From: an uncultured Caulobacter sp.
Lineage (GTDB): Bacteria; Pseudomonadota; Alphaproteobacteria; Caulobacterales; Caulobacteraceae
Length of the DNA: 64,000 bases
Assembly: GCF_937900395.1 (NCBI RefSeq)
Contig: NZ_CALCDX010000242.1
Location: 1-64,000, forward strand
Reading direction: 5' to 3'
Position 1 is the first letter of the stretch, and each line of letters starts with the position of its first letter. Positions 9,017 to 17,208 of this stretch are shown in pieces. The translations under genes were made by a program, and so were the position numbers. Under the pieces are notes generated by a model that saw only the letters and a list, made by a program, of their open reading frames with translations, ran no database searches and was not told where the DNA came from.

Positions 9017-11260
9017 ATGTCCCAACCATCCGAACATCGTTTCCACCACCAGAACGACTCCGCTGGCGTTCCCAACGGCGGACCGGCGCTCGATCCGGTC
9101 CGCAAGGGCGTGATCTACACTTGTCCCATGCATCCGGAGATCCGCCGTTCCGAACCTGGGGCTTGCCCGATCTGCGGCATGGCGCTGGAGCCGCTGACGG
9201 CAAGCCCCGACCTTGGGCCCAACCCTGAGCTGAAGAGCATGACGCTGCGGTTCTGGGTCGGGCTTGGGCTCGCAGCGCCGGTCTTCGCTCTGGAAATGGG
9301 CGGCCACGTTGGCTTGATGGGCTCTCACCTCCCGCCTCATCTCTCCAACTGGATCCAGTTCATTCTCGCCACGCCCGTGGTGCTCGGCTGCGGTTGGCCA
9401 TTCCTGGAGCGCGGCGCCCGCTCGGTGGCCACGCGCCAGCTCAACATGTTCACCCTGATCGCGATGGGCGTCGGCGTGGCCTGGGCATATAGCGTCGTGG
9501 CGACCCTGGCTCCGGACATCTTCCCACCCGCGTTCCGCAACCCCGATGGCTCGGCGCCGATCTATTTCGAAGCCGCCGCCGTCATCACGGTCCTGGTTCT
9601 TTTGGGCCAGGTGCTCGAGCTTAGGGCGCGCGAAAACACCTCGGGAGCGATCAAGGCCTTGCTGGGCCTCTCGCCCAAGACCGCCCGCCGCGTCGTCAAC
9701 GGCGATGACGTCGAGGTCGCCGTCGACGCGATCGAGGTCGGGTTCGAACTGCGTGTACGTCCCGGCGAGAAGATTCCGGTCGACGGCCGGCTTGTTTCGG
9801 GCGAGGCGTTCGTCGATGAGGCTCTCGTGACCGGAGAGTCGATGCCGGTCCACAAGTCGCCCGGCGACAAGGTGATCGGCGGCGCGCTCAACAAGACCGG
9901 CTCGTTCGTGATGCGGGCCGACAAGGTTGGGGCCGATACCCTGCTCGCCCAGATCGTGGCGATGGTCGCAGAGGCGCAGCGCAGCCGCGCGCCGATCCAG
10001 CGCATGGCCGACCGGGTCGCCGGCTGGTTCGTTCCGGCGGTGATTCTCGTCGCCCTCCTCGCCTTCGCCGGCTGGGCGGTGTTTGGGCCGCCGCCCCGCA
10101 TGACCTTCGCCCTGGTGACGGCGGTGTCGGTGCTGATCATCGCCTGCCCGTGCGCGCTGGGTCTCGCCACCCCGCTTTCGATCATGGTCGGCGTCGGCCG
10201 GGGCGCCCGCGCGGGTGTTCTGATCAAGAACGCCGAGGCGCTGGAGCGCTTCGAGAACATCGACACCCTGGTCGTCGACAAGACGGGCACCCTCACCGAG
10301 GGGCGGCCGACGGTGACCGCCATTCGCGTCTCGCCCGGCTACGCCGAGGACGAGATTCTGCGGCTGGCCGCGAGCCTGGAGCGGGCCAGCGAGCATCCCC
10401 TGGCGGAAGCGATCGTGCGGGCGGCCGCCGGCCGAGGTCTGTCCATGCTGCCTGCCCAGGATTTCGACTCCCCTGTCGGCAAGGGCGTGGTGGGCAAGGT
10501 CGATGGCCGGTCCCTCGCGATCGGCTCCGCCCGGTTCCTGGCCGAGCTTGGCCTGTCGACAGAGGTCCTCGCCGCCCAGGCCGACGACCTGCGGCGCCAA
10601 GGCGCGACGGCTATATTCGTGGCCGTGGACGGAGCGGTGGCGGCGGCGCTGGCCATCGCCGATCCGGTCAAGCCGACCACCAAGGCCGCCGTCGTGGCCT
10701 TGCGCGCTCAGGGCGTGCGGATCGTCATGCTCACGGGCGACAACAGGACCACTGCGGAAGCCGTGGCGCGAGGCCTAGGCATTGACGAGGTCGAGGCCGA
10801 TGTCCTGCCCGCCGAGAAGGCGGCCGTGGTCAAGAAGCTGCGCGGGGACGGCCGCAGGGTCGCCATGGCCGGCGATGGGGTCAATGACGCGCCAGCCCTG
10901 GCGGCGGCGGAAGTCGGCGTGGCGATGGGCGCGGGCTCGGACGTCGCGATCGAAAGCGCTGGGGTGACCCTGCTGCGCGGCGACCTCCAAGGCCTGGTGA
11001 TGGCGCGCCGCCTGTCCCAGGCGGTGATGGACAACATCCGCCAGAACCTATTCTTCGCCTTCGCCTACAACGTCGCCGGCGTTCCAATCGCCGCAGGCGC
11101 GCTCTATCCAATGTTCGGCTGGCGACTGTCGCCGGCGATCGCCGCCGGCGCCATGGCGCTATCGTCGGTCAGCGTCGTCGCCAACGCCCTGCGCCTGCGC
11201 GGCGTCCGGCTTGAGGGGCGTGACGGAGAAGACACGAGGAAACGCCGAGCCGCGTCTTAA
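9017..11260 (+). CDS. copA: Copper-exporting P-type ATPase (P1B type)
   Basis: 747 aa. The N-terminus carries a heavy-metal-binding segment of the form YTCPMHPE...CPICGM (about residues 35-57) instead of a classical HMA domain. Transmembrane helices follow, then the actuator loop (VTGESMPV), the metal-site helix CPCALG at about 376, the phosphorylation motif DKTGTLTEG at about 419-427 and the hinge GDGVNDAPALA at about 618. CPC in the sixth helix marks Cu+/Ag+ transport out of the cytoplasm. It stands alone, without a CueR/CopZ/CusCBA neighbour. The gene is bracketed by inverted repeat clusters, so it may have been acquired as a unit. Silver or another soft metal cannot be excluded. Confidence 0.93.
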   Translation: MSQPSEHRFHHQNDSAGVPNGGPALDPVRKGVIYTCPMHPEIRRSEPGACPICGMALEPLTASPDLGPNPELKSMTLRFWVGLGLAAPVFALEMGGHVGLMGSHLPPHLSNWIQFILATPVVLGCGWPFLERGARSVATRQLNMFTLIAMGVGVAWAYSVVATLAPDIFPPAFRNPDGSAPIYFEAAAVITVLVLLGQVLELRARENTSGAIKALLGLSPKTARRVVNGDDVEVAVDAIEVGFELRVRPGEKIPVDGRLVSGEAFVDEALVTGESMPVHKSPGDKVIGGALNKTGSFVMRADKVGADTLLAQIVAMVAEAQRSRAPIQRMADRVAGWFVPAVILVALLAFAGWAVFGPPPRMTFALVTAVSVLIIACPCALGLATPLSIMVGVGRGARAGVLIKNAEALERFENIDTLVVDKTGTLTEGRPTVTAIRVSPGYAEDEILRLAASLERASEHPLAEAIVRAAAGRGLSMLPAQDFDSPVGKGVVGKVDGRSLAIGSARFLAELGLSTEVLAAQADDLRRQGATAIFVAVDGAVAAALAIADPVKPTTKAAVVALRAQGVRIVMLTGDNRTTAEAVARGLGIDEVEADVLPAEKAAVVKKLRGDGRRVAMAGDGVNDAPALAAAEVGVAMGAGSDVAIESAGVTLLRGDLQGLVMARRLSQAVMDNIRQNLFFAFAYNVAGVPIAAGALYPMFGWRLSPAIAAGAMALSSVSVVANALRLRGVRLEGRDGEDTRKRRAAS

Positions 11261-11262
11261 AA

Positions 11263-11278
11263 GGCGTTATGCAACGCC
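11263..11278 (+). terminator. Short stem-loop after the copper ATPase gene
   Basis: GGCGTT (11263-11268) pairs with AACGCC (11273-11278) across a 4-base loop, 3 bases after the stop codon. No T-run follows, so terminator activity is uncertain. Confidence 0.35.
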
Positions 11279-11316
11279 CCTCGCCAGGCTAGGCCGAAGA
11301 TTAGTCGCGCATTTTG

Positions 11317-11361
11317 GAGTCTGATCACTCGATATTGGAGTCAGTCGTGGCTTATCGAGTC
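11317..11361 (-). repeat. Right cluster of GACTCCAA-type repeats, opposite orientation
   Basis: Read on the minus strand, three units begin at 11361 (GACTCGAT...CGACT), 11342 (GACTCCAA...TCGAGT) and 11321 (GACTCCAA...GCGACT), spaced 19-21 bases apart. All three are GANTC sites. The outermost unit contains ATAAGCCACGA, matching the left outermost unit, so the two clusters point towards each other around the ATPase gene. Confidence 0.55.
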
Positions 11362-11393
11362 AGGCATCACAGCGAACTAGCGCCGCCGCGTCT

Positions 11394-12725
11394 CTAGGTT
11401 GACGACGGAGGGGCCTCCATGGCGTCCATTCGCGGGACGCCCTCCTCTCTCGGGCGCCGGGACCGGGCGACGAAATAGAGGCCGGCGAGAACGGTGCAGG
11501 CGGCGCCAAAAAGGCTCGTTGCGTAGATGCTAGCGACGAAGAAGTGCAGCCAGTCGAGGTCGATCATGGCGAAGTTGCGCCAGATCAGCAGCGCGACGCT
11601 GCCGAGATAGCCCGACGCATCGGCGACATAGATGAGGAAGCCCGCCGTCCCGACCTGGCCGCTGAAAGCGACCATGCGGTCGAAAAGCATCGCGTTGAAG
11701 GGCGTATAGGCCAGATAGACGCCCGCCCCGGTGAGGACCATCCAGGCGAGCGGCGACAGCATGTGCGCCTGGAAGGCCAGGGTCGAGACGCCGAGCAGGA
11801 CGAAGCCCGTGAAGATCACGCCATGCATCACGAGCAGCGCGCGCAGATTGTCCTTCACCAGCATCACCGCGCCCAGAACGCCCAGGGCGATGACGGCGAC
11901 AGGCAGCTCGCTTGCGGTGAAGACGTCCGAGGCCTTGCCAAAGCCCAGCGCGGCCCAGATCTCGGCGGCGAAGTTGTCGCGGAAGTCGCGGAGCGCGGTC
12001 AGCAGAACATAGGAAAGCACCAGCAGAACGATGCCGGGGGCATAGGTCGCCAGGAACGCCCGGCGCTGGGCGCCGTCCATCGGCTGGCGGCGCACCCGAG
12101 CGGCCTCGTCGGCGGCGTTCGGCGGCGGAAGTTGGCTCAGCGCCCAGACCGAGACCGCCAGCAACGGCATGAACACCGCGCCGGTGGCGGCCGGCATCCA
12201 GAACGGAGAGACGTGGAAGTCGCTCATCAGCCATTTGCCGACCGACTTCACGACGCCCGAGGAGAGGATGAAGCTGGCGCAGAGGATGGCCCCTAGGACC
12301 TCGGAGGTCCGACGCCCTTCCATGTAGCCGAACACCAGCCCCCAGATCATGCCCAGCGGCAGGCCGTTCAGGAACAGGGCCGCGACATTCCAGGGCGCGG
12401 GAACCAGGGCGAAGCCCAGGAGAGCCACCCAAGAGGCGCCGATCAAGCCAAGGATGGCCGCGCCTCGACGGGCGGGATCGATCTCCGAGATGACCTTGAC
12501 GCCGATGAACTTGGACAAGGCGTAGCCCAGCACCTGAGCCAGGACGAGGGCGATCTTGTAGTCGACCACGAAGGTCCAGCCTTCGACAGCGCCGAAGGTC
12601 GCCGCGGCGAACGGCTTGCGGAAGGCGTACATCGAGAAATAGGCGCAGAACCCAGCCAATCCCGCGAACAACGCGAAGGCCAGCGGATTGGCGCGCTCAA
12701 GCCAGCGCCGAGGACCGAATGTCAT
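11394..12725 (-). CDS. DUF5690 family multi-spanning membrane protein (MFS-like, candidate importer)
   Basis: 443 aa with about 12 hydrophobic segments, starting FALFAGLAGFCAYFSMYAFRKPF. The pattern is that of DUF5690/MFS-like proteins. No characterised function is known to me; this family recurs near phosphonate-degradation genes, and here the neighbours are a UTRA regulator, a phospholipase C, an HD oxygenase, a TIGR03364-like flavoenzyme and PhnX. A role in inner-membrane uptake of an aminophosphonate or related head group is inferred. It follows the GntR gene on the same strand after 68 bases, with a perfect operator-like palindrome 26 bases before its start. Confidence 0.75.
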   Translation of the reverse strand: MTFGPRRWLERANPLAFALFAGLAGFCAYFSMYAFRKPFAAATFGAVEGWTFVVDYKIALVLAQVLGYALSKFIGVKVISEIDPARRGAAILGLIGASWVALLGFALVPAPWNVAALFLNGLPLGMIWGLVFGYMEGRRTSEVLGAILCASFILSSGVVKSVGKWLMSDFHVSPFWMPAATGAVFMPLLAVSVWALSQLPPPNAADEAARVRRQPMDGAQRRAFLATYAPGIVLLVLSYVLLTALRDFRDNFAAEIWAALGFGKASDVFTASELPVAVIALGVLGAVMLVKDNLRALLVMHGVIFTGFVLLGVSTLAFQAHMLSPLAWMVLTGAGVYLAYTPFNAMLFDRMVAFSGQVGTAGFLIYVADASGYLGSVALLIWRNFAMIDLDWLHFFVASIYATSLFGAACTVLAGLYFVARSRRPREEGVPRMDAMEAPPSST

Positions 12726-12750
12726 GAATACGCCCTTCGATAAACTGACT

Positions 12751-12762
12751 TGGTCTAGACCA
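12751..12762. promoter_or_regulatory. GntR/HutC-type operator box 1 (TGGTCTAGACCA)
   Basis: Perfect 12-bp palindrome containing GTCTAGAC, a match to the HutC-subfamily consensus GTMTAKAC. It sits 26 bases before the DUF5690 start codon and just after the regulator gene. Related boxes occur at 13641 and 25362. Confidence 0.7.
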
Positions 12763-12793
12763 CGGACATGTCGGCTCGATGACGGCGATCTCG

Positions 12794-13513
12794 CTAACGG
12801 ACCCGAATGTCGACGCTGACGGTCAAGGCGTCATGTCGCCAGTATTCGCGATCGAACTCGACGACATTTCCTTGAGCGTCATAGCAGGTCCGCACGAGAC
12901 TGAGGCCCGGCAGGCCGGACTTCACGCGCAGCGCTTCGGCCTCGTCGCGCGTCAGGGCGCAGGGTCGCATGTCGACCTTGTTGCGCGCCACGCCGATGCC
13001 ATAGACTGTCTTCAGGACGCTGGTCAGCGAACCATTCAGGTCGTGTTCGATCAGACCCGGAGCGCGGGCGCCATCGACGATGATGCTCTCGATCAGCACG
13101 GCGCGGCCGTCGATCGAACGGCGCCGACGGATCCAGTACATCGGCGCGCCGATCGGACGCGAGAAGATCTGGGCCAGAATGCCATCGCAGGTGATCTCGA
13201 CCTTGCTCAGCGTTTCGGTTTCGGGGCGCCGTCCCTGCGCCTCGACGTAGGACATGAAGCCCTCCCAGCGCGTCGGATCGTAGACCACGGGCGGTGGTGA
13301 AACGTACCAGCCGCTGCGGTCCTTCCGGTAGATGATCCCCTCGGCTTCGAGCTGGAACAAGGCCTCTCGCACGGTGCCCCGCGCCACGCCCCCGCCGATC
13401 TGCAGCTGACGCTCGGAAGGCAGCCGCTCGCCGGGCTTGAATTCGCCGGCCGTGATGCGGGCGGCGATGTCGTCACGCACGCCGAGATACTGAAGACTTT
13501 CGGGCTGTTGCAT
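12794..13513 (-). CDS. GntR-family regulator with UTRA domain (HutC subfamily; PhnR-like)
   Basis: 239 aa. The winged HTH spans about residues 8-75 (GEFKPGERLPSERQLQIGGG ... ARGTVREALFQLEAEGIIYR) and the UTRA ligand domain about 90-235 (RRRSIDGRAVLIESIIVDGA; LSLVRTCYDAQGNVVEFDRE). This architecture is typical of regulators next to phosphonate-utilisation genes. It is divergent from the phospholipase C gene, with a box at 13641-13652 in the shared promoter region, and is followed by DUF5690 with another box. It likely controls the whole phosphonate-type locus and itself; the effector may be an aminophosphonate (inference). Confidence 0.85.
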   Translation of the reverse strand: MQQPESLQYLGVRDDIAARITAGEFKPGERLPSERQLQIGGGVARGTVREALFQLEAEGIIYRKDRSGWYVSPPPVVYDPTRWEGFMSYVEAQGRRPETETLSKVEITCDGILAQIFSRPIGAPMYWIRRRRSIDGRAVLIESIIVDGARAPGLIEHDLNGSLTSVLKTVYGIGVARNKVDMRPCALTRDEAEALRVKSGLPGLSLVRTCYDAQGNVVEFDREYWRHDALTVSVDIRVR

Positions 13514-13640
13514 CGAACGACCTGGCCAGCGGTCGAATCCCGCCGTCCGTGAGGATGGGAGGGGGGCTTGCCGGGGTCAAGGAACCCGATCGGGTTCGAC
13601 GCGCCCCGCCCCAAAATGTCACGAAACCTTCGCGTCAATC

Positions 13641-13652
13641 TGGTCTATACCA
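13641..13652. promoter_or_regulatory. GntR/HutC-type operator box 2 (TGGTCTATACCA)
   Basis: TGGT/ACCA arms around CTAT; contains GTCTATAC, matching GTMTAKAC. One base differs from box 1. It is 24 bases before the phospholipase C start and 128 bases before the divergent regulator gene. Confidence 0.65.
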
Positions 13653-13675
13653 AATTGCATTGTGGGAGACAGATC

Positions 13676-15799
13676 ATGGTCACCGATCGACGCTCGCTTC
13701 TGCGCGCCGCCGCGGCCGGCGCCGCCGCGGGCATGCTGCCGGCGACCATCGCGCGCGCCTTGGCGATCCCCGCGCGCAATCGAACCGGCACGATCATGGA
13801 CGTCGAGCACGTCGTGATCTTCATGCAGGAGAACCGGGCGTTCGATCACTACTTCGGGACACTCAACGGGGTCCGAGGTTTCGGCGACCCTCGGCCGCAG
13901 CGTCTGCCGGGCGGAGCGTCAGTCTGGCGCCAGCCGAGCCGCGAGCATCCGGACGGCTTTGTCGCGCCCTTCCATGGCGACGCCTCGGCCACCAACGCCT
14001 ACACGGTGGACGGCTCCGATCAGGGCCATCAGGCGGCCATCACCATCGTCAACGGCGGGCGCTATGACCAATGGGGGCATAGCGGCGAACTGCACAAGCG
14101 GATGGTCTATTACAAGGCCTCCGACCTGCCCTTCTACCATGCGCTGGCCAGCGCCTTCACCGTCTGCGACGCCTATCACTGCTCGACCCTGACCCAGACC
14201 TATCCCAATCGCCTGCACCTCTGGACGGGCTGTAACGGCGGGGGGAAGGTCGGCGGCGACCCAGAGATGAGCAACTACGGCGAGGACGAGACGCCCAGCG
14301 CCGATATGGCCACGGACAAGCCGATGGCCAAGGGCCCGTACGATTGGACGACCTATGCCGAACGGCTGCAGGCGGCCGGGATCAGCTGGAAGGTCTATCA
14401 GGAATACGACAACTTCGGCGACAACATCCTGTCGGTGTTCAAGCCGTTCCGCCCGTGCGCCAAGGACTCGCTGCTCTATGAGCGAGGGCGCTCATGGGTG
14501 TCGGAGCATAAGACCGGCGCCGACCGCACCCGGTCGGATGGCGAACAGTTGGTCGAGGCCTTCCGCGCCGATGTCGCCGCCGATCGCCTGCCTCAGGTTT
14601 CTTGGATCGTCACCGCCGCGGACCTGTCCGAACACCCCCAGGCCGAGCCTTCGAAGGGCGAGCACGTCTGCGCCGAACTGGTCAAGGCGCTGGTCGATCA
14701 CCCCGAGGTGTTCGCTAAGACCGTCTTCATCATCAACTACGACGAAGCGGGCGGCTTCTACGACCATATGCAGCCGCCGATGCCGCCGTTGACCGCCGAC
14801 CAAGGGTGGAGCTCGGTCTCGGTCGCCGGCGAGAGCAAGGACTACGGTCAGGCCGACGTCGAGAACAAGGGCGCTCACCCGCTGGGCCTGGGCATTCGTG
14901 TGCCGGCCATCATCGTCTCGCCGTGGACGCGCGGCGGCTTCGTCTGCTCCGAGGTGTTTGACCACACCTCGACCCTGCGGTTCCTGGAGCGCCGCTTTGG
15001 GGTGCGCGAGGAGAACATCAGCGATTGGCGTCGGACGGTCTGCGGCGACCTGACATCGGCCTTCGACTTCGCCGCGCCGAACAAGGACTGGTCAGCCCTG
15101 ACCCTGCCGGCGACGACGGACTACATCCAGCGCGTGGCCCGCTCCAAGGCCGCGCCCAGCCTGCGCATCCCGGCGGTGCAGACCGCGTCGGCGCAGGACG
15201 GCCCGCAGCGCGGAGCCCGCGCCCTGCCCTACCTGCTGTCGGCCGACTTGCGCGTAAAGAATGGCAAGGTCTGGATCGACCTGGTCAACGCCGGACGCGC
15301 GGGCGCGGTGTTCCAGGTGTTCGACAACACTGACCGCGACGGTCCCTGGCGCTTCACCCTGGCGGCGGGGCGAGCCTATGCGGCGGGGCATTGGAACCGC
15401 GCGGGCCAGGCGCCTGGGCCCTATGACTTGACCGTCCATGGGCCCAACGGTTTCTACCGCCGCTTCGCGGGCGACGCGTCGAGGACACAGCCCTCCATCA
15501 AGGTCCTGCCCGACGCGCGGTCGCGCCTGCTCGTCAAGCTGAAGGCCGAAAAGGCCGGCGTCGTGATCGCCCAGATGGACGAGGCCTATCCCCTGTCCGA
15601 CGGCGAGGCGCGTCAGAGCATCAGCCTGAGGGCCGGCGAAACCACCCAGGCCGTCTGGGATCTTCGCGGCAGCGACCATTGGTACGATTTGACCCTCACC
15701 CACGCGGATGATCCCAGCTTCATTCAGCGGCTGGCCGGGCATCTTGAGACCGGGCGGGCCAGCCGCACCGATCCCGGCATCGGGCGCATGCGCCTGTAA
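13676..15799 (+). CDS. Secreted phospholipase C, phosphocholine-specific type (Tat-exported)
   Basis: 707 aa from ATG 13676, chosen because GGGAG precedes it and the protein then begins with a twin-arginine signal (DRRSLLRAAAAG, Arg5-Arg6); upstream in-frame codons would bury the signal. The phosphoesterase domain starts with VEHVVIFMQENRAFDHYFG at about residue 43 and includes YDEAGGFYDH. Two C-terminal DUF756-type domains follow (about 500-700). Non-haemolytic PLCs of this family cleave phosphatidylcholine or sphingomyelin to diacylglycerol/ceramide and the phosphorylated head group. It is followed after 24 bases by the HD oxygenase gene. In this locus it could also act on phosphonolipids, which carry C-P bonded head groups (inference). 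Confidence 0.9.
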   Translation: MVTDRRSLLRAAAAGAAAGMLPATIARALAIPARNRTGTIMDVEHVVIFMQENRAFDHYFGTLNGVRGFGDPRPQRLPGGASVWRQPSREHPDGFVAPFHGDASATNAYTVDGSDQGHQAAITIVNGGRYDQWGHSGELHKRMVYYKASDLPFYHALASAFTVCDAYHCSTLTQTYPNRLHLWTGCNGGGKVGGDPEMSNYGEDETPSADMATDKPMAKGPYDWTTYAERLQAAGISWKVYQEYDNFGDNILSVFKPFRPCAKDSLLYERGRSWVSEHKTGADRTRSDGEQLVEAFRADVAADRLPQVSWIVTAADLSEHPQAEPSKGEHVCAELVKALVDHPEVFAKTVFIINYDEAGGFYDHMQPPMPPLTADQGWSSVSVAGESKDYGQADVENKGAHPLGLGIRVPAIIVSPWTRGGFVCSEVFDHTSTLRFLERRFGVREENISDWRRTVCGDLTSAFDFAAPNKDWSALTLPATTDYIQRVARSKAAPSLRIPAVQTASAQDGPQRGARALPYLLSADLRVKNGKVWIDLVNAGRAGAVFQVFDNTDRDGPWRFTLAAGRAYAAGHWNRAGQAPGPYDLTVHGPNGFYRRFAGDASRTQPSIKVLPDARSRLLVKLKAEKAGVVIAQMDEAYPLSDGEARQSISLRAGETTQAVWDLRGSDHWYDLTLTHADDPSFIQRLAGHLETGRASRTDPGIGRMRL

Positions 15800-15823
15800 G
15801 CCCTCAAAACCTACGGATACAGC

Positions 15824-16399
15824 ATGACTTCGAGTTTCGCGGCCGACACGTTCCTGGCCGAAATCACCGACCTCTTCACCCGGTTGGGCGACCTGCACTA
15901 CGGCGAGGACGTCACCCAGATGGAGCACGCCCTTCAGGCGGCGCATCACGCCAAGCTGGACGGCGCGTCCCCCAGCCTCGTCGCCGCGGCCCTGCTGCAC
16001 GACATCGGCCATCTGATGCAGAAGATCGGCGAGGACGCCGCCGACCGCGGCATCGACACCCGCCACGAACAGATCGGCGCCGGCTATCTGGCGCGCGGCT
16101 TCGGTCCCGAGGTGAGCGAACCGATCCGGCTGCACGTGGCGGCCAAGCGCTATCGCGTCGCTGTGGACCCGACCTATGCCGGCCGCCTCAGCTACGCCTC
16201 ACAGCAGAGCCTGGCGCTGCAGGGCGGCCCGATGAATCCCGACGAGATCAAGGTCTTCCTGGCCGATCCCCATGCGGGCGCGGCGCAGAAGCTGCGCGGC
16301 TATGACGAGGCGGGAAAGGACATGGAGGCGGAGGTCGCCGGCTTTGAGGCTTACGCCGATCTCCTACGCGACCTGGTCCGCGAGGCCGGCAAGCTCTAG
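15824..16399 (+). CDS. PhnZ-like HD-domain oxygenase (phosphonate operon HD protein)
   Basis: 191 aa. It matches the family of phosphonate-operon HD proteins that includes the diiron oxygenases PhnZ and TmpB, which oxidatively cleave the C-P bond of 1-hydroxylated aminophosphonates. The expected metal ligands are present: His35, His59-Asp60, His81, His104 and Asp161. The substrate-binding stretch LHYGEDVTQMEHALQ (Tyr26, Glu28) and Lys108 are also kept. The usual hydroxylase partner PhnY/TmpA (PhyH family) is absent from the window. It is cotranscribed with phospholipase C and its 3' end overlaps phnX by 4 bases on the opposite strand. Exact substrate (hydroxy-AEP or its N-methylated forms) is not decided by the sequence. 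Confidence 0.85.
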   Translation: MTSSFAADTFLAEITDLFTRLGDLHYGEDVTQMEHALQAAHHAKLDGASPSLVAAALLHDIGHLMQKIGEDAADRGIDTRHEQIGAGYLARGFGPEVSEPIRLHVAAKRYRVAVDPTYAGRLSYASQQSLALQGGPMNPDEIKVFLADPHAGAAQKLRGYDEAGKDMEAEVAGFEAYADLLRDLVREAGKL

Positions 16400-17208
16400 A
16401 CCGGTCGCTCGCCCCGCACGATCCGCGCCTCGATCTCGGCCAGCGCCGAACCCAAATCGGCGACCGTCTCGACGACATAGTGCGCCCCGGCGTCTCGCAA
16501 GGCCTTTGCGGACGCCGCGACGCGCGAGGCGCGCTCTTCGGCCGGCAGTCCAGCTAGCGCCTCCAGGCTCAGGCCCACGCCGTTGCCGGACGCGGAAAGG
16601 CCCACCGTCCAGGCGCCGGCCTCGAGCCCTTCGGTGACTCCGACAACGGCGTCGTCGACCTTGACGCAGGCTCTCGCCGGCCATGCGCCGAGCGCCACCA
16701 GCGTCTTCCACATCATCAGGGGCGATGGGCGCCCTTCCGCGGTTTCGCCGGCGCACACCACGACGTCTGGCGCGTAGCCTTGCTCGGCGGCCAGGGGAAG
16801 GATGTCGCTCATCATCGGGCGCGTGTAGCCGGTCGTCGAACCGATCTTCACGCCCCGCGCGCGCAGGTCCGCGACCAGAGACGCCGCGCCCGAGATCAAG
16901 GCCGAGCAGTCCCGCGCGGCCTCACGCATTTTCGGTTCGACGGCGTCGTGCAGACGATCGACATCCCGCTCATCGCTGGCTTGATCGTACCGCGCCCGCC
17001 AAGCCTCGGCGACCCTTGGCAGGGCCAGCAGAGCGCGGACGTGATCACGCTTGGCGCGGCCCATGTCCGCTCGCGCCTCGGCTTCCGTGATCTCGACCCC
17101 GGCCTCGGCGAATACCTCTCGGAGCGCCAGGACGGGCGCGCGGCAACCGAAATCGATCATCGTGCCGGCCCAGTCGAAGATGATGGCCTGGATAGGACTG
17201 TGGCTCAC
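16396..17208 (-). CDS. phnX: Phosphonoacetaldehyde hydrolase (phosphonatase)
   Basis: 270 aa HAD-superfamily enzyme. The nucleophile Asp12 lies in IFDWAGTMIDFG, the Schiff-base Lys53 in DMGRAKRDHV, and the later HAD motifs are GSTTGYTR and VKVDDAVVGVTEG. PhnX converts phosphonoacetaldehyde to acetaldehyde and phosphate. GTG start shares GTGA with the stop of the upstream flavoenzyme, so the two are translationally coupled. The usual partner PhnW (AEP transaminase) is absent; the flavoenzyme probably provides the aldehyde. This is the last gene of the operon that begins with the TBDR at 25340. Confidence 0.93.
   Translation of the reverse strand: MSHSPIQAIIFDWAGTMIDFGCRAPVLALREVFAEAGVEITEAEARADMGRAKRDHVRALLALPRVAEAWRARYDQASDERDVDRLHDAVEPKMREAARDCSALISGAASLVADLRARGVKIGSTTGYTRPMMSDILPLAAEQGYAPDVVVCAGETAEGRPSPLMMWKTLVALGAWPARACVKVDDAVVGVTEGLEAGAWTVGLSASGNGVGLSLEALAGLPAEERASRVAASAKALRDAGAHYVVETVADLGSALAEIEARIVRGERPV

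Noticed and set aside
8789..10600. Long minus-strand open frame opposite the copper ATPase
   Set aside because: Its codon pattern mirrors the ATPase third positions; protein is repetitive in D, R, G and H with no domain. Typical antisense shadow in GC-rich DNA.
8645..11361. A Tn7-like or CRISPR-associated transposon
   Set aside because: The end-repeat layout is suggestive, but no transposase, target-site protein, attachment-site match or CRISPR array is present, so a family name would be unsupported.
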